This document shows, in pieces, positions 17,634 to 26,392 of a DNA stretch of 64,000 nt. Both the position numbers and the translations under genes were made by a program. Every line of letters starts with the position of its first letter. Position 1 is the stretch's first letter. This DNA comes from Fundicoccus_A sp052115865 (GTDB lineage: Bacteria; Bacillota; Bacilli; Lactobacillales; Aerococcaceae): positions 88,901 to 152,900 of the forward strand of contig NZ_JBQKME010000007.1 of assembly GCF_052115865.1 (NCBI RefSeq). Direction: 5' to 3'. The notes beneath the pieces were generated by a model, which worked only from the letters and a program-made list of their open reading frames with translations, was not told where the DNA came from and searched no databases.

Positions 17634-18815
17634 TTAGGCGGTCTTTCTTCTATAATAAATAACGCTCAATATAGCGAGCGTTAGCGGAATGATGCTTGCA
17701 ACTAAAAACCCATATTTTAATTGGTTATTGTAATAAGAAGAAACAAAACCAACAAGTGTAGGGCCAGCTGAAGCACCTAAATCTCCAAATAGGGCAAGAA
17801 TAGCAAAAATGGTCGTGCCAGCCTGCCTAAATGGGATCGACGCCATTGAAAAAACTCCCGGCCATAAAATCCCAACGGAAAATCCTGTCAAAGCACAAGC
17901 GAGTAGCGCAATTGAAGGATGTGGTGCAAAAACAATCAACAGATAAGCAAGCACACATAAGCTAGCGCTCCAAATCATGGCGAAGGTGATATCAATGCGG
18001 TCACTATACTTGGCATACAGTAAACGGGCAATTCCCATAAATAATGCAAACATCGTCGGACCAAATAAGTCGCCTAGCGCTTTACTAATTCCTAGACCAC
18101 TTTCTGCAAATGTAGAAGCCCACTGCATGACTGCATGTTCAGAGGCTCCTGCAGTTAACATTAAAATACAAAACAACCAAAAAGATTTAAAAGTGACAAG
18201 TTTTGAAAAAGATAGACGATTATCTTCTTCGACCAATACATTAATCGGTACATTATAATAGTAAAATCCATTTAGCAAAGCAAAAACAGACCAGATAACC
18301 GCCATTATTGGCCAATGGTTTTCACCAAATACATATAAAAATAATGTTGAAATAATAATAACGGCCATGGTACCCCAACAATAAAATGAATGCAGTAAAC
18401 TCATATTCCCTGCTTTGTTTTCTGTAGGTGTCGCTTCAACAATCGGACTAACTAAAACTTCTAATAAACCCCCTCCAATAGCATATAGTACCACTGCTAT
18501 AACAAGCCCATAAATTCCTTCTTCGAATAATGGAGGTAAAATAGCTAAAGATGCCAAACCAATCGCTGCAAAAATTTGTGCAGCAACAATAGAAGTTTTG
18601 TATCCAATACGGTCTACAAAATAAATCGCTAAAAAATCAACCACTAATTGAACTAAAAAGTTTATTGTAATTAATAATGTAATTTGTTCCAAGGGAACAT
18701 TAAACTGATCTTGAAAAATCAAAAATAATAGCGGGGCGAAATTATTAACAATAGCTTGCGTTACATAGCCTAAGTAACTGGCTCTTAAAGTGTCTTGATA
18801 AGTAAAATCACGCAT
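17634..18815 (-). CDS. Major facilitator superfamily carrier, probable disaccharide importer
   Basis: 393 residues with about twelve hydrophobic helices and a charged central loop (INVLVEEDNRLSFSK); the second half holds the typical GxLxDxxG-like short basic turns (KYSDRID, IYYRRKTA tail). A longer frame opens at 18860, but AAGGAG stands 12 bases before the ATG at 18815 (9 before a TTG at 18818), so translation probably starts here. It is upstream of the GH112 phosphorylase and ROK kinase genes on the same strand, suggesting it imports galacto-N-biose or lacto-N-biose. Characterised uptake in bifidobacteria uses an ABC system, so this would be a different route. Substrate is inferred from context only. 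Confidence 0.8.
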   Translation of the reverse strand: MRDFTYQDTLRASYLGYVTQAIVNNFAPLLFLIFQDQFNVPLEQITLLITINFLVQLVVDFLAIYFVDRIGYKTSIVAAQIFAAIGLASLAILPPLFEEGIYGLVIAVVLYAIGGGLLEVLVSPIVEATPTENKAGNMSLLHSFYCWGTMAVIIISTLFLYVFGENHWPIMAVIWSVFALLNGFYYYNVPINVLVEEDNRLSFSKLVTFKSFWLFCILMLTAGASEHAVMQWASTFAESGLGISKALGDLFGPTMFALFMGIARLLYAKYSDRIDITFAMIWSASLCVLAYLLIVFAPHPSIALLACALTGFSVGILWPGVFSMASIPFRQAGTTIFAILALFGDLGASAGPTLVGFVSSYYNNQLKYGFLVASIIPLTLAILSVIYYRRKTA

Positions 18816-19025
18816 CAATTTATATTTCTCCTTAAATATATTATAAAAGTAGTATAACAATGAAAGGATTGGTTGAATAGTTGGGGGAAGTGTTACTGGG
18901 AAAATAAATAAATCGAAAATTGTTGATTGTTTGGGGTGCAGTACAATTTAGATGGGGAATAGACGGTTGGGAGATGGATTTACGTCTAATTAAGAGCATC
19001 TGCAGGGATATTTAATAAATAAAAA

Positions 19026-19063
19026 AAGCATAGGCATTAAATAGATACTCAATGCTTATGCTT
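19026..19063 (-). terminator. Terminator of the Ser-Glu LPXTG gene
   Basis: AAGCATAGGCATT pairs with AATGCTTATGCTT (one bulge) around a 12-base loop. On the minus strand the stem is followed by TTTTTTT, 20 bases after the stop at 19083. Confidence 0.85.
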
Positions 19064-19082
19064 ATTAAATTAATAATTTAGC

Positions 19083-20708
19083 TTATTTTCTTCTTCTGTA
19101 GATTAACCAACCACCAGCAGCTAACAAAGCAACGCCTAATACATATAACCATGTATTATTTTCTTCACCTGTTTCTGGTAAGTTTTCTTCAGTTGTTTCA
19201 CTTACAGATACCGAAACAGAAGCAGATGCACTTGAAGATTCTTCTTCAGAAGCTACTTCGCTTTCGGATTCCTCTTCGGATTCAGTTTCAGACTCTTCTT
19301 CTGATTCGTCTGCGCTCTCGGATTCTTCTTCAGATTCCGATTCGGATTCTTCGGTGCTTTCAGATTCTGCTTCAGACTCTGATTCACTCTCGGATTCTTC
19401 TTCGGACTCTAACTCACTTTCAGATTCCTCTTCTGATTCTGATTCACTCTCGGACTCAGTTTCTGACTCTGACTCACTCTCGGATTCTACCTCAGATTCC
19501 TCAGCACTTTCAGATTCGGCTTCTGATTCTGACTCACTCTCAGACTCGGCTTCTGACTCTGATTCACTCTCAGATTCTGCTTCTTCAGACTCTTCTGCGC
19601 TCTCTGAAACTTCTTCGGATTCCTCTTCGCTTTCAGACGCCTCTTCAGAGTCAGATTCACTTTCCGATGTTTCTTCGGATTCTTCGGCACTTTCGGATTC
19701 GTCTACGGATTCTTCTTCGCTTTCAGACTCGTCTTCTGATTCCTCTGCACTCTCTGATTCTTCTTCGGACTCTAACTCACTTTCAGATTCCTCTTCTGAC
19801 TCTGATTCACTTTCGGATTCTGCTTCAGATTCCGATTCACTTTCAGATTCTACTTCTGACTCTGGCTCACTTTCGGATTCCGCTTCTGACTCGGATTCAC
19901 TCTCGGATTCGCCTTCTGATTCTGATTCACTTTCGGATTCTTCTGAGCTTTCAGATTCTGCTTCTGACTCTGATTCACTTTCAGATTCTGCTTCGGATTC
20001 TGATTCACTTTCGGATTCTTCCGAGCTTTCAGATTCTGCTTCTGACTCTGATTCACTTTCAGATTCTGCTTCGGATTCTGATTCACTTTCGGATTCTTCC
20101 GAGCTTTCAGATTCTGCTTCTGACTCACTCTCAGACTCGTCCACAGATTCCGACTCACTTTCGGATTCATCAACGGATTCTACAGGCGGTACAACAGCAT
20201 CGTCAGATAATTCATTCACAAATTCTTCAGATGAAACGGTTGTGAATTCTTCCCAATCTTTATCCGTTAAAGCTTCTAAATCCCCTTCTGGAATTTTGAA
20301 TTCGATATTGATAACTTGATCATCGTATACAACCGTATCATCTTCACCTGCGATTTCACGAACTTCAAACTCAACAACATCTTCTTCAGCTAACTCAACA
20401 TCTTCTAAATGTTCAACTAAATCCGTTTCAAGTTCTGAGAAATCAAACAAGATATTTCCTTCTTCATCATTCATAACTGTAGTTAACGGAATAGGATCTG
20501 GCATATCGGCTGTACCATAGGCTACTAAAGTTAATTCAAACTCAAACTCATCTTTTTCTAAATCTCGACCTTCAAGAACTTTTGTTAATTCTATATTTGG
20601 AAATGGAAATAAAGCCTCTGGCTTAACTTGTGCGCTAACACTTTGATAAGAAGCCAATGTCCCAGATGCCAATACTAACGATAGAAATGTACCTAAGCTT
20701 TTTTTCAT
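19083..20708 (-). CDS. LPXTG surface protein: pilin-like domain plus long Ser-Glu stalk
   Basis: 541 residues. A signal peptide (about 1-26, ending VSAQ) precedes one beta-domain (about 30-165) whose start LTKVLEGRDLEKDEFEFEL matches the Spy0128/FctA pilin isopeptide-linkage family. Then come about 330 residues of almost pure Ser-Glu repeats, and a sorting signal: NLPETG, a hydrophobic helix, and the RRRK tail. Sortase A (gene at 35678-36427) would link it to peptidoglycan. The repeat DNA includes identical 78-base units. The acidic stalk probably displays the domain away from the wall and may be glycosylated, as other Ser-rich stalks are; both are inference. Confidence 0.88.
   Translation of the reverse strand: MKKSLGTFLSLVLASGTLASYQSVSAQVKPEALFPFPNIELTKVLEGRDLEKDEFEFELTLVAYGTADMPDPIPLTTVMNDEEGNILFDFSELETDLVEHLEDVELAEEDVVEFEVREIAGEDDTVVYDDQVINIEFKIPEGDLEALTDKDWEEFTTVSSEEFVNELSDDAVVPPVESVDESESESESVDESESESEAESESSEESESESESEAESESESESEAESESSEESESESESEAESESESESEAESESSEESESESESEGESESESESEAESESEPESEVESESESESEAESESESESEEESESELESEEESESAEESEDESESEEESVDESESAEESEETSESESDSEEASESEEESEEVSESAEESEEAESESESESEAESESESESEAESESAEESEVESESESESETESESESESEEESESELESEEESESESESEAESESTEESESESEEESESADESEEESETESEEESESEVASEEESSSASASVSVSVSETTEENLPETGEENNTWLYVLGVALLAAGGWLIYRRRK
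19945..20178 (-). repeat. Tandem 78-bp (26-residue) repeats in the Ser-Glu stalk
   Basis: The unit boundary GAGCTTTCAG recurs at 19945, 20023 and 20101, exactly 78 bases apart. The two complete units 19945-20022 and 20023-20100 are nearly identical, and a third copy begins at 20101 before diverging. Each unit encodes a 26-residue block containing AESESSEESESESESE. In-phase length makes slippage tolerable. Confidence 0.85.
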
Positions 20709-20929
20709 ACTTCTAAAACCTCCAATAATTAATGAACAACATACATTAAAAGTAATAGGACGAATGGTTGCTTGTTAGCGATAGAATCCACTAACTCTTA
20801 GATAGACAGTTGACTTAGTTTTTTCCGTTTGGCGAGAGTAACATTACATACAGCTTTATTTTATCATAAATATTTAACAAAACATATCAACAATTGTATT
20901 AGATAAAGTAATTGATCTTTATTCTAAAA

Positions 20930-20959
20930 AAGACAAGAAACGAAATAGCTTCTTGTCTT
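20930..20959 (-). terminator. Terminator of the glucuronate operon
   Basis: Perfect stem AAGACAAGAA / TTCTTGTCTT with a 10-base loop, about 14 bases after the uxuB-like stop at 20973, with A-rich flank giving U residues in the minus-strand transcript. Confidence 0.85.
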
Positions 20960-20972
20960 GAATAAATAATTT

Positions 20973-21812
20973 TTAAACACCTGAATAAGCAGCGAATCCA
21001 CCGTCAATTGGCATAACAACACCGTTAACAAAACTTGAAAGATTAGAATCAGCAAAGAAGAAGACGCCACCGACTAACTCTTCTGATTCTCCAAAACGGC
21101 CTTGAGGGGTGTTACGTAAGATTTTTTCCGCACGTGCAGTTGGTGTTCCATCTTGAGCAAATAATAAATCACGGTTTTGATTGGTTACTAAGAAACCAGG
21201 CGCGATCGCATTACAACGAATTCCTACGTGAGAGAAGTGAACCGCTAACCATTGCGTAAAGTTACTTACTGCTGACTTAGCACCTGAATAAGCAGGAATT
21301 TTAGTTAATGGTGTGAATGCGTTCATTGATGAAATATTAATAATATTAGCACCTTCACGACCAACCATATCTTTTGCAAAAACTTGTGTAGGTAATAATG
21401 TTCCTAAGTAGTTTAAGTTAAATACAAACTCAATTCCTTTTTCATCTAAATCAAAGAATGTTTTTGTGTCTTCTGCTAAATCTAACTCATGGAATTCATT
21501 ATCTGTTGTTGCACGCGGGTTGTTTCCACCTGCACCATTAATTAAAATATCAGTTGGACCAAAGTCAGCAAATACTTCTTCTCTAACAGATTCTAAAACA
21601 GCTTTATCTAGAACGTTTGTTGCATAAGCTTTAGCTGTACCACCTAACGCTTCAATTTCATCAACATATTTTTGAGCTGCATCTTTATTTAAATCTAGCA
21701 GGGCTACTTTAGCACCTTTTTTAGCAAATTCTCTTGCTAATTCCCCACAAATAACGCCACCAGCTCCAGTTACGACAACAACTTTATCGGTAAAATCAAA
21801 AGGTTGAGTCAT
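20973..21812 (-). CDS. uxuB: SDR-family fructuronate (D-mannonate) oxidoreductase
   Basis: 279 residues, short-chain dehydrogenase with the cofactor motif VVVTGAGGVICGELA near residue 12, NAGG-type GAGGNNPRA, active-site Ser-x-Tyr-x-x-x-Lys (SSMNAF... AYSGAKSA) and a C-terminal GVVMPIDGGF. Members of this subgroup beside uxuA (B. subtilis YjmF type) interconvert D-fructuronate and D-mannonate with NAD(P)H. It starts 27 bases after uxuA and is last in the kdgA-uxaC-uxuA-uxuB operon. The enzyme appears intact although the isomerase gene ahead of it is broken. Confidence 0.85.
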   Translation of the reverse strand: MTQPFDFTDKVVVVTGAGGVICGELAREFAKKGAKVALLDLNKDAAQKYVDEIEALGGTAKAYATNVLDKAVLESVREEVFADFGPTDILINGAGGNNPRATTDNEFHELDLAEDTKTFFDLDEKGIEFVFNLNYLGTLLPTQVFAKDMVGREGANIINISSMNAFTPLTKIPAYSGAKSAVSNFTQWLAVHFSHVGIRCNAIAPGFLVTNQNRDLLFAQDGTPTARAEKILRNTPQGRFGESEELVGGVFFFADSNLSSFVNGVVMPIDGGFAAYSGV

Positions 21813-21838
21813 GGAATTCCTCCTATATAATTTCGTAA

Positions 21839-22888
21839 TTATTTATTTTCTTTCGTAATAGCTTCATGCAATCCGTGTAAATAAGTTGCTCCTAACGCGC
21901 GGTCAAATAATCCATAACCAGCACGACCTGTCTCGCCCCAAATCATACGACCGTGGTCTGGACGGATTGGTCCATCCCAATCATGATCAACAAGTGCTTT
22001 GACTACTTCGTACATATCGATTGAACCATATTCTGATGGGTGTGCACTCTCTTGGAATGACTTTCCTTCACCGGTTAATAAAATATTACGTGCATGCATA
22101 AAGTTTACACGTTCTCTTCCAAGTGCATAACGTAAAATAGCAATTGTATCGTTAGCAGGATCAGATGCGTATGAGCCAACACATAATGTCACACCATTAT
22201 TTGGACTATCGTATAAGTCTAAGAAACGTTCAACCGATTCTTGTCCCGTGATAATTCTTGGTAATCCAAAGATATCGTAAGGAGGATCATCTGGGTGAAT
22301 TGCCATTTTCACATCTGCTTCTTCAGCTACCGGAATTACACGGTCAATGAAATATTTCAAGTTATCCCATAATTGCTCTTTATCAATTTGGGCATACTCA
22401 TCCATAATATTTTTCATTTCTTCTTTTGTATAAGATGAATCCCAACCTGGAAGCGATAGTTCACCTGTTACAGGATCCATTTTAGCAGCAACTTCTTCAT
22501 CAAAAATTAGTGCATTTGAGCCATCTGGTAATTCAAAAGCTAAGTCTGTACGTGTCCAGTCAAATACAGGCATGAAGTTATAACATACAACATTAACACC
22601 TTCAGCACCTAAGTTACGAATAGTTTCAGCATAATTTTCAATCAAACGATCGCGACTAGGTTTACCTAGTTTAATATCTTCGTGAACCGGAACACTCTCG
22701 ATAACTGATAATTTTAGCCCTTTACTTTCAATATCATCTTTCAACTGACGAATACGTTCTCTTGACCACGCCTCACCAACAGGGATATCATAGATTGCAG
22801 AAACAATACCACGCATACCAGGAATTTGGCGAATATTTTCTAAAGTAACTGGGTCATCATGTCCATACCATCTAAACGTCATTTCCAT
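21839..22888 (-). CDS. uxuA: Mannonate dehydratase
   Basis: 349 residues. Converts D-mannonate to 2-keto-3-deoxygluconate. TIM-barrel features: FRWYGHDDPV at the start, AEGVNVVCYNFMPVFDW, AIHPDDPPYDIFGLPRI with a metal-binding His, LCVGSYASDP, RVNFMHARNI and RPDHGRM near the C-terminus, all characteristic of UxuA. It lies one base from the preceding uxaC frame end and 27 bases ahead of the oxidoreductase. Length and motifs are normal, so it looks functional. Confidence 0.93.
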   Translation of the reverse strand: MEMTFRWYGHDDPVTLENIRQIPGMRGIVSAIYDIPVGEAWSRERIRQLKDDIESKGLKLSVIESVPVHEDIKLGKPSRDRLIENYAETIRNLGAEGVNVVCYNFMPVFDWTRTDLAFELPDGSNALIFDEEVAAKMDPVTGELSLPGWDSSYTKEEMKNIMDEYAQIDKEQLWDNLKYFIDRVIPVAEEADVKMAIHPDDPPYDIFGLPRIITGQESVERFLDLYDSPNNGVTLCVGSYASDPANDTIAILRYALGRERVNFMHARNILLTGEGKSFQESAHPSEYGSIDMYEVVKALVDHDWDGPIRPDHGRMIWGETGRAGYGLFDRALGATYLHGLHEAITKENK

Positions 22889-24293
22889 TATACAATTCCT
22901 CCAAAATATTTATTTGCATTATTAAATGCGATATCTTCCATTAATTTACCTAACAATGCTTTATCATTAGGAACTTTGCCATCAACAACCCATTGCCCAA
23001 TCATATTGGCTAAAATACGACGGAAATAATCATGGCGTTGATAGGATAAAAACGAACGGGAATCGGTTAACATGCCTAAGAAATTTGCAAGTAAGTCTTC
23101 TTCACTCAACTTTTGCATTTGATCTAACATTCCGGATTCTGTATCACCAAACCACCATGCAGCACCAAATTGCAATCTATTTTCTATCCTCTCTTCGTTT
23201 GCTTGGAAATTTTGCAAGGCATTAGCAACCAAGCGGTTATAAGCTGGATTTAAATTATAGAAAATCATCTTTGGTAATTTTCCATTGGTGTTTAAGTAAT
23301 CCAAAAATTGATTTAAATGGGCTGCCAAATCCTTCTGGTCGCCAATAGAATCAAAGCCTGCATCAGAACCCACACGATTGAACTTTTTACTATTCGTATT
23401 TCGACGAGCTCAAAGTGAATTTGAGCTACCATATCATTTTCTTTATATAAACCAGCCAGTTCTGCTAACAGTTCAGTTTGCCAAGCATCGATTTCCTTTT
23501 GATTTAAAACTTCTCTTCTCATCGCTTTACTAAATATCTCATCCAATTCAGTAGTATCAGCAGGCACATAAACAATTTCACTTACACTGTGGTCTGAAGC
23601 ACGACAACCATTTTCGCAAAAATAACGGATTCTATCTCCCATAGCGTCAATAAAGCTAGCAAAATCGTGAACATCTCTTCCAGTCACTTCCATTAAGCGT
23701 TCTACAAAACTAGCAAAATTAGCATGTGATATAAAAGCTTCATCATGTCTAAAGGATGGTGCGACTACAAACGAGATTGACTCATCCTCTGCCATTTTTT
23801 TATGCCATTCCAAACTATCTAAAGGATGATCGGTTGTACCAATAAATTTAACATTCGCAGCTTCAATTAAATCTCTTGGACTTAATTGGCGTTCATTTAT
23901 TTGACGATTCATTTCATCATAAAGTTCTTCCCAAGTATCCATCGTTAAAGCTTCATCGATTCCAAAAATTTGTTACATTTCCAAATGACTCCAATGATAC
24001 AATGCATTCCCAAAAGCTTTACTTAATGTTTTAGCCCAAGCTTCAAACTTTTCTTTAGACTCACCATCACCAGTCACCAAACGCTCTGGAATACCGTTTG
24101 CCCGCATTAAACGCCACTTATAATGATCGCCACCTAACCAAACTGATACGATATTATCAAATGGTTTATTCTCATAGATTTCTTTTGGAATTAAATGACA
24201 GTGATAATCAAAAATTGGCATTTTCGCAGCATAAGGATAAAGTTCTTTTGCCGGTTCATTAGTCAGCAAAAAGTTTTTATCTATAAAAGTCAT
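22888..24293 (-). pseudogene. uxaC: Glucuronate isomerase, broken by a stop and a frameshift
   Basis: Three fragments together cover one UxaC protein (about 470 residues). The first (24293 to 23973) begins MTFIDKNFLLTNEPAKELYP with the metal-binding FDYHCHL and ends WSHLEM at an in-frame TAA (23973-23975); the same frame continues directly as QIFGIDEALTMDTWEEL. A second lesion near 23410 is a one-base loss: TTTGAGCTCG should read as TTTGGAGCTCG, after which the frame gives RRNTNSKKFNRVGSDAGFDS. Two separate lesions make a sequencing error unlikely to explain everything. Without it, glucuronate cannot enter this pathway, while mannonate or fructuronate could. Confidence 0.9.
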
Positions 24294-24299
24294 TCTTCA

Positions 24300-24920
24300 T
24301 TACCCCTGTAATGCTTGAACGAATTTTTGCGCTTCTTCCGCCACACCATCATAGCCCTTTTCAGAAACAGTTTTGCTTAATGCACTCCCTACTCCAACTG
24401 CTACTGCACCTTTATCACGCCATTCACGAATATTTTCAAGAGATACACCACCTGAAGGCATTAAATCAATTTCTGGTAGTGGCCCATGTATATCTTTGAT
24501 AAAGCCAGGTCCAAACAAACCACCAGGGAATAATTTAACGATCGGAGCACCTTGATTAACGGCATTAACAATTTCCGTTACAGTTCCACAACCTGGTAAA
24601 TAATAAACATTATTAGCTTTAGCAACATCCATCACTTCTTGAGAATAGTGGGGACTAACTACAAATTTAGCACCTGCATCAATTGAATTCGTTGCCATTT
24701 GTGCGTCCATCACTGTCCCAGCACCAATCACAACACTCTTGTCATCAGCAAATTCTTCTACAAGTCGTTTAATAACTTGTGTTGCATTTGGAGTTGTGTA
24801 TGCTACTTCAATATTCTTAATTCCACCTTTGATAGCGCCTTTTGAAATTTGGTAGCCATCTTCTTCGTCTTTCCCTCTAATGACAGCAAAAATATAATTT
24901 ACTTTCATTGTTTCTAACAC
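24300..24920 (-). CDS. kdgA: 2-keto-3-deoxy-6-phosphogluconate aldolase
   Basis: 206 residues. Class I aldolase cleaving KDPG to pyruvate and glyceraldehyde 3-phosphate. Markers: IFAVIRG near the start with its Arg, GIKNIEVAYTTPNA with the catalytic Glu, VIGAGTVMDA, FVVSPHYSQEV, and IVKLFPGGLFGPGFIKDIHGP containing the Schiff-base Lys. It starts with GTG at 24920, 9 bases from AGGAGG. First gene of the operon, 6 bases before uxaC. No KDG kinase gene is present here, so that step must be encoded elsewhere. Confidence 0.93.
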   Translation of the reverse strand: MLETMKVNYIFAVIRGKDEEDGYQISKGAIKGGIKNIEVAYTTPNATQVIKRLVEEFADDKSVVIGAGTVMDAQMATNSIDAGAKFVVSPHYSQEVMDVAKANNVYYLPGCGTVTEIVNAVNQGAPIVKLFPGGLFGPGFIKDIHGPLPEIDLMPSGGVSLENIREWRDKGAVAVGVGSALSKTVSEKGYDGVAEEAQKFVQALQG

Positions 24921-24963
24921 AATTATTAGCCTCCTATTATATTTATGTTACAAAATACGACAC

Positions 24964-24980
24964 AAGTCATCTGATGACTT
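24964..24980. promoter_or_regulatory. Operator palindrome at the kdgA operon promoter
   Basis: Perfect inverted repeat AAGTCATC-T-GATGACTT. It begins directly after the -10 box of the promoter at 24982-25010, so it covers the transcription start. Its core CATCnGATG recurs at 25101-25111. GntR/FadR-type repressors bind short palindromes of this kind, and one such gene lies nearby (25504-26214). Confidence 0.75.
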
Positions 24981-24981
24981 C

Positions 24982-25010
24982 ATTATCTTATTTCAGTATC
25001 CCAATGTCAA
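24982..25010 (-). promoter_or_regulatory. Promoter of the kdgA-uxaC-uxuA-uxuB operon
   Basis: On the minus strand TTGACA (25010-25005), a 17-base spacer and GATAAT (24987-24982), close to the vegetative consensus. The kdgA start is about 60 bases downstream. Confidence 0.8.
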
Positions 25011-25390
25011 GTAAAACCTTTACATAATTCTATATTTGTGTTTTTTAACTAAATTTCCCTTAACATTCACCTTTAATAAACTTCAAATGCAAAAGGGAAT
25101 ACATCAGATGTCTTTGTGCATTCAGTAACAACAAAATGATTTTTTTAAGAATTGATAATTATTAAAATAACGCTTCTTCACTCTAATTGATCAATCACTC
25201 CCTTCTAATATGACTTCTGAGACCACTTTTAATTCAATAGCTCTATCAATTCTTGACAGATTAAAACAAGCTGAAGAAGCATCATAGCTATTTTAGCATA
25301 CCCTTTCAGAATAAATTCATATCTTTGTATTTAATTTTATTCATCAATCATATTTGACAAAGAAACAAAAAAGCCAGCATGATTCACTGA
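25011..25390. other. Gene-free stretch upstream of the glucuronate operon
   Basis: No gene is seen. It contains a second palindrome ACATC-A-GATGT at 25101-25111 that shares the core of the operator at 24964-24980. The rest is AT-rich with no credible ribosome site plus frame. Confidence 0.5.
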
Positions 25391-25503
25391 TATGCTCCCC
25401 CTAAAGTAGACGCTGAAAAAGTAAAACTACTTTTGGGGGAGTTTTTATGCGTTCAAATAGTAAACATACGTGGGAAGAATTGGAAAGATTTATTCAATCC
25501 GTC
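25391..25503 (+). mobile_element. Insertion sequence left-end remnant
   Basis: A near-perfect inverted repeat CTCCCCCTAAAGTAG / CTACTTTTGGGGGAG (about 25392-25441) is followed by ATG at 25448 and a frame beginning MRSNSKHTWEELERFIQS, like the start of an IS transposase or OrfA. The frame is cut about 18 codons in, exactly where the GntR gene's 3' end begins. The rest of the element is gone. Assignment to the IS3 group is a guess. Confidence 0.45.
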
Positions 25504-26214
25504 TCAATCATCATTCTTTTCTAAATGAACTTGATTTAATACAGATCTATTTTGAGAAATATGTACTGCCATCGCATCATAGGCCGCCCAACTATCTCGA
25601 TTTTTAATCGCTAGTGCAATTTCGCGATGTGATTTAATTGTCGCTATTTTGGTTTCTTTACTTGTAAAATAATCATTATACAGTTGAATCGACTCGATAA
25701 TAATTGGCAGCAAATGTTGCATGGCAATATTACGACTTGCTTCTGCAATGGCACTGTGTAATTGAATATCTAAATGAAAATGCATCGCATCATCGCGCTC
25801 AATTTCTTTTTCGATTGCTTTTACAATTTGATTAATCACTGAGATTTCTGTTTCAGTTGCATTAATCGCCGCTAAAGAAGCCATTCTCGGTTCAATTAAA
25901 AAACGCATCTCAAATAAATCTTTGGTTAACTTCAGTGTATCTTCTACTTTACTAAAGCCAAAGGGATCTTCTTGCATAGAAACTAAATTTTTTACATAGG
26001 TCCCAGACCCATGTTTCACTTCAATTACATCCTGTGAAGCTAAACCTTTAATCGCTTCTCGTAAAGTACTACGACCAACCTCTAATTCCTTGGCTAAGAT
26101 AAATTCATTTGGCAGTTTACTGCCAACTTCATAGTTGTTTTTGATAATGTAATCGAAAATTCGATCAGCTGTAATTTCTGCTAAGGTCTGATGATTTGTT
26201 TTTATTTCTGACAT
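25504..26214 (-). CDS. GntR/FadR-family regulator, probable hexuronate repressor
   Basis: 236 residues. N-terminal winged helix with LAKELEVGRSTLREAIKGLA and KHGSGTYV wing (about residues 35-75), then an all-helical FCD ligand domain (ETEISVINQIVKAIEKEIE, FHLDIQLHSAIAEASRN with the metal-type His). The gene is next to the kdgA operon, whose promoter carries an ideal palindrome, so repression relieved by a hexuronate intermediate is likely. The last codons abut an IS remnant, but the C-terminus appears complete. Effector unknown. Confidence 0.85.
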   Translation of the reverse strand: MSEIKTNHQTLAEITADRIFDYIIKNNYEVGSKLPNEFILAKELEVGRSTLREAIKGLASQDVIEVKHGSGTYVKNLVSMQEDPFGFSKVEDTLKLTKDLFEMRFLIEPRMASLAAINATETEISVINQIVKAIEKEIERDDAMHFHLDIQLHSAIAEASRNIAMQHLLPIIIESIQLYNDYFTSKETKIATIKSHREIALAIKNRDSWAAYDAMAVHISQNRSVLNQVHLEKNDD

Positions 26215-26322
26215 TCATCCAGCTCCTTCTTGAGTGAGTATTTTGTTTATCTTACTTTTTTTAACTCTTAGAAGCAAGTAATAATTGGCTTTTAGTCAGC
26301 TTACACTTTTAATAACACAAAA

Positions 26323-26360
26323 AACACACCACTTGAATAAATATATCCAAGCAATGTGTT
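26323..26360 (-). terminator. Terminator of the 1542-residue LPXTG gene
   Basis: AACACACCACTTG pairs with CAAGCAATGTGTT with two mismatches around a loop of 12 bases. On the minus strand a TTTTTTGTG tract follows, about 33 bases past the stop at 26393. Confidence 0.65.
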
Positions 26361-26392
26361 CTGAATAAAAAAGCAAACTCATCTGATTACTT

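Noticed and set aside
19354..20319. Long plus-strand frames opposite the Ser-Glu repeat gene (Ser-Asp-rich and Leu/Ile-rich)
   Set aside because: They are produced by the low-complexity repeat read in other frames; no ribosome site, and the minus-strand gene has a signal peptide and sorting signal.
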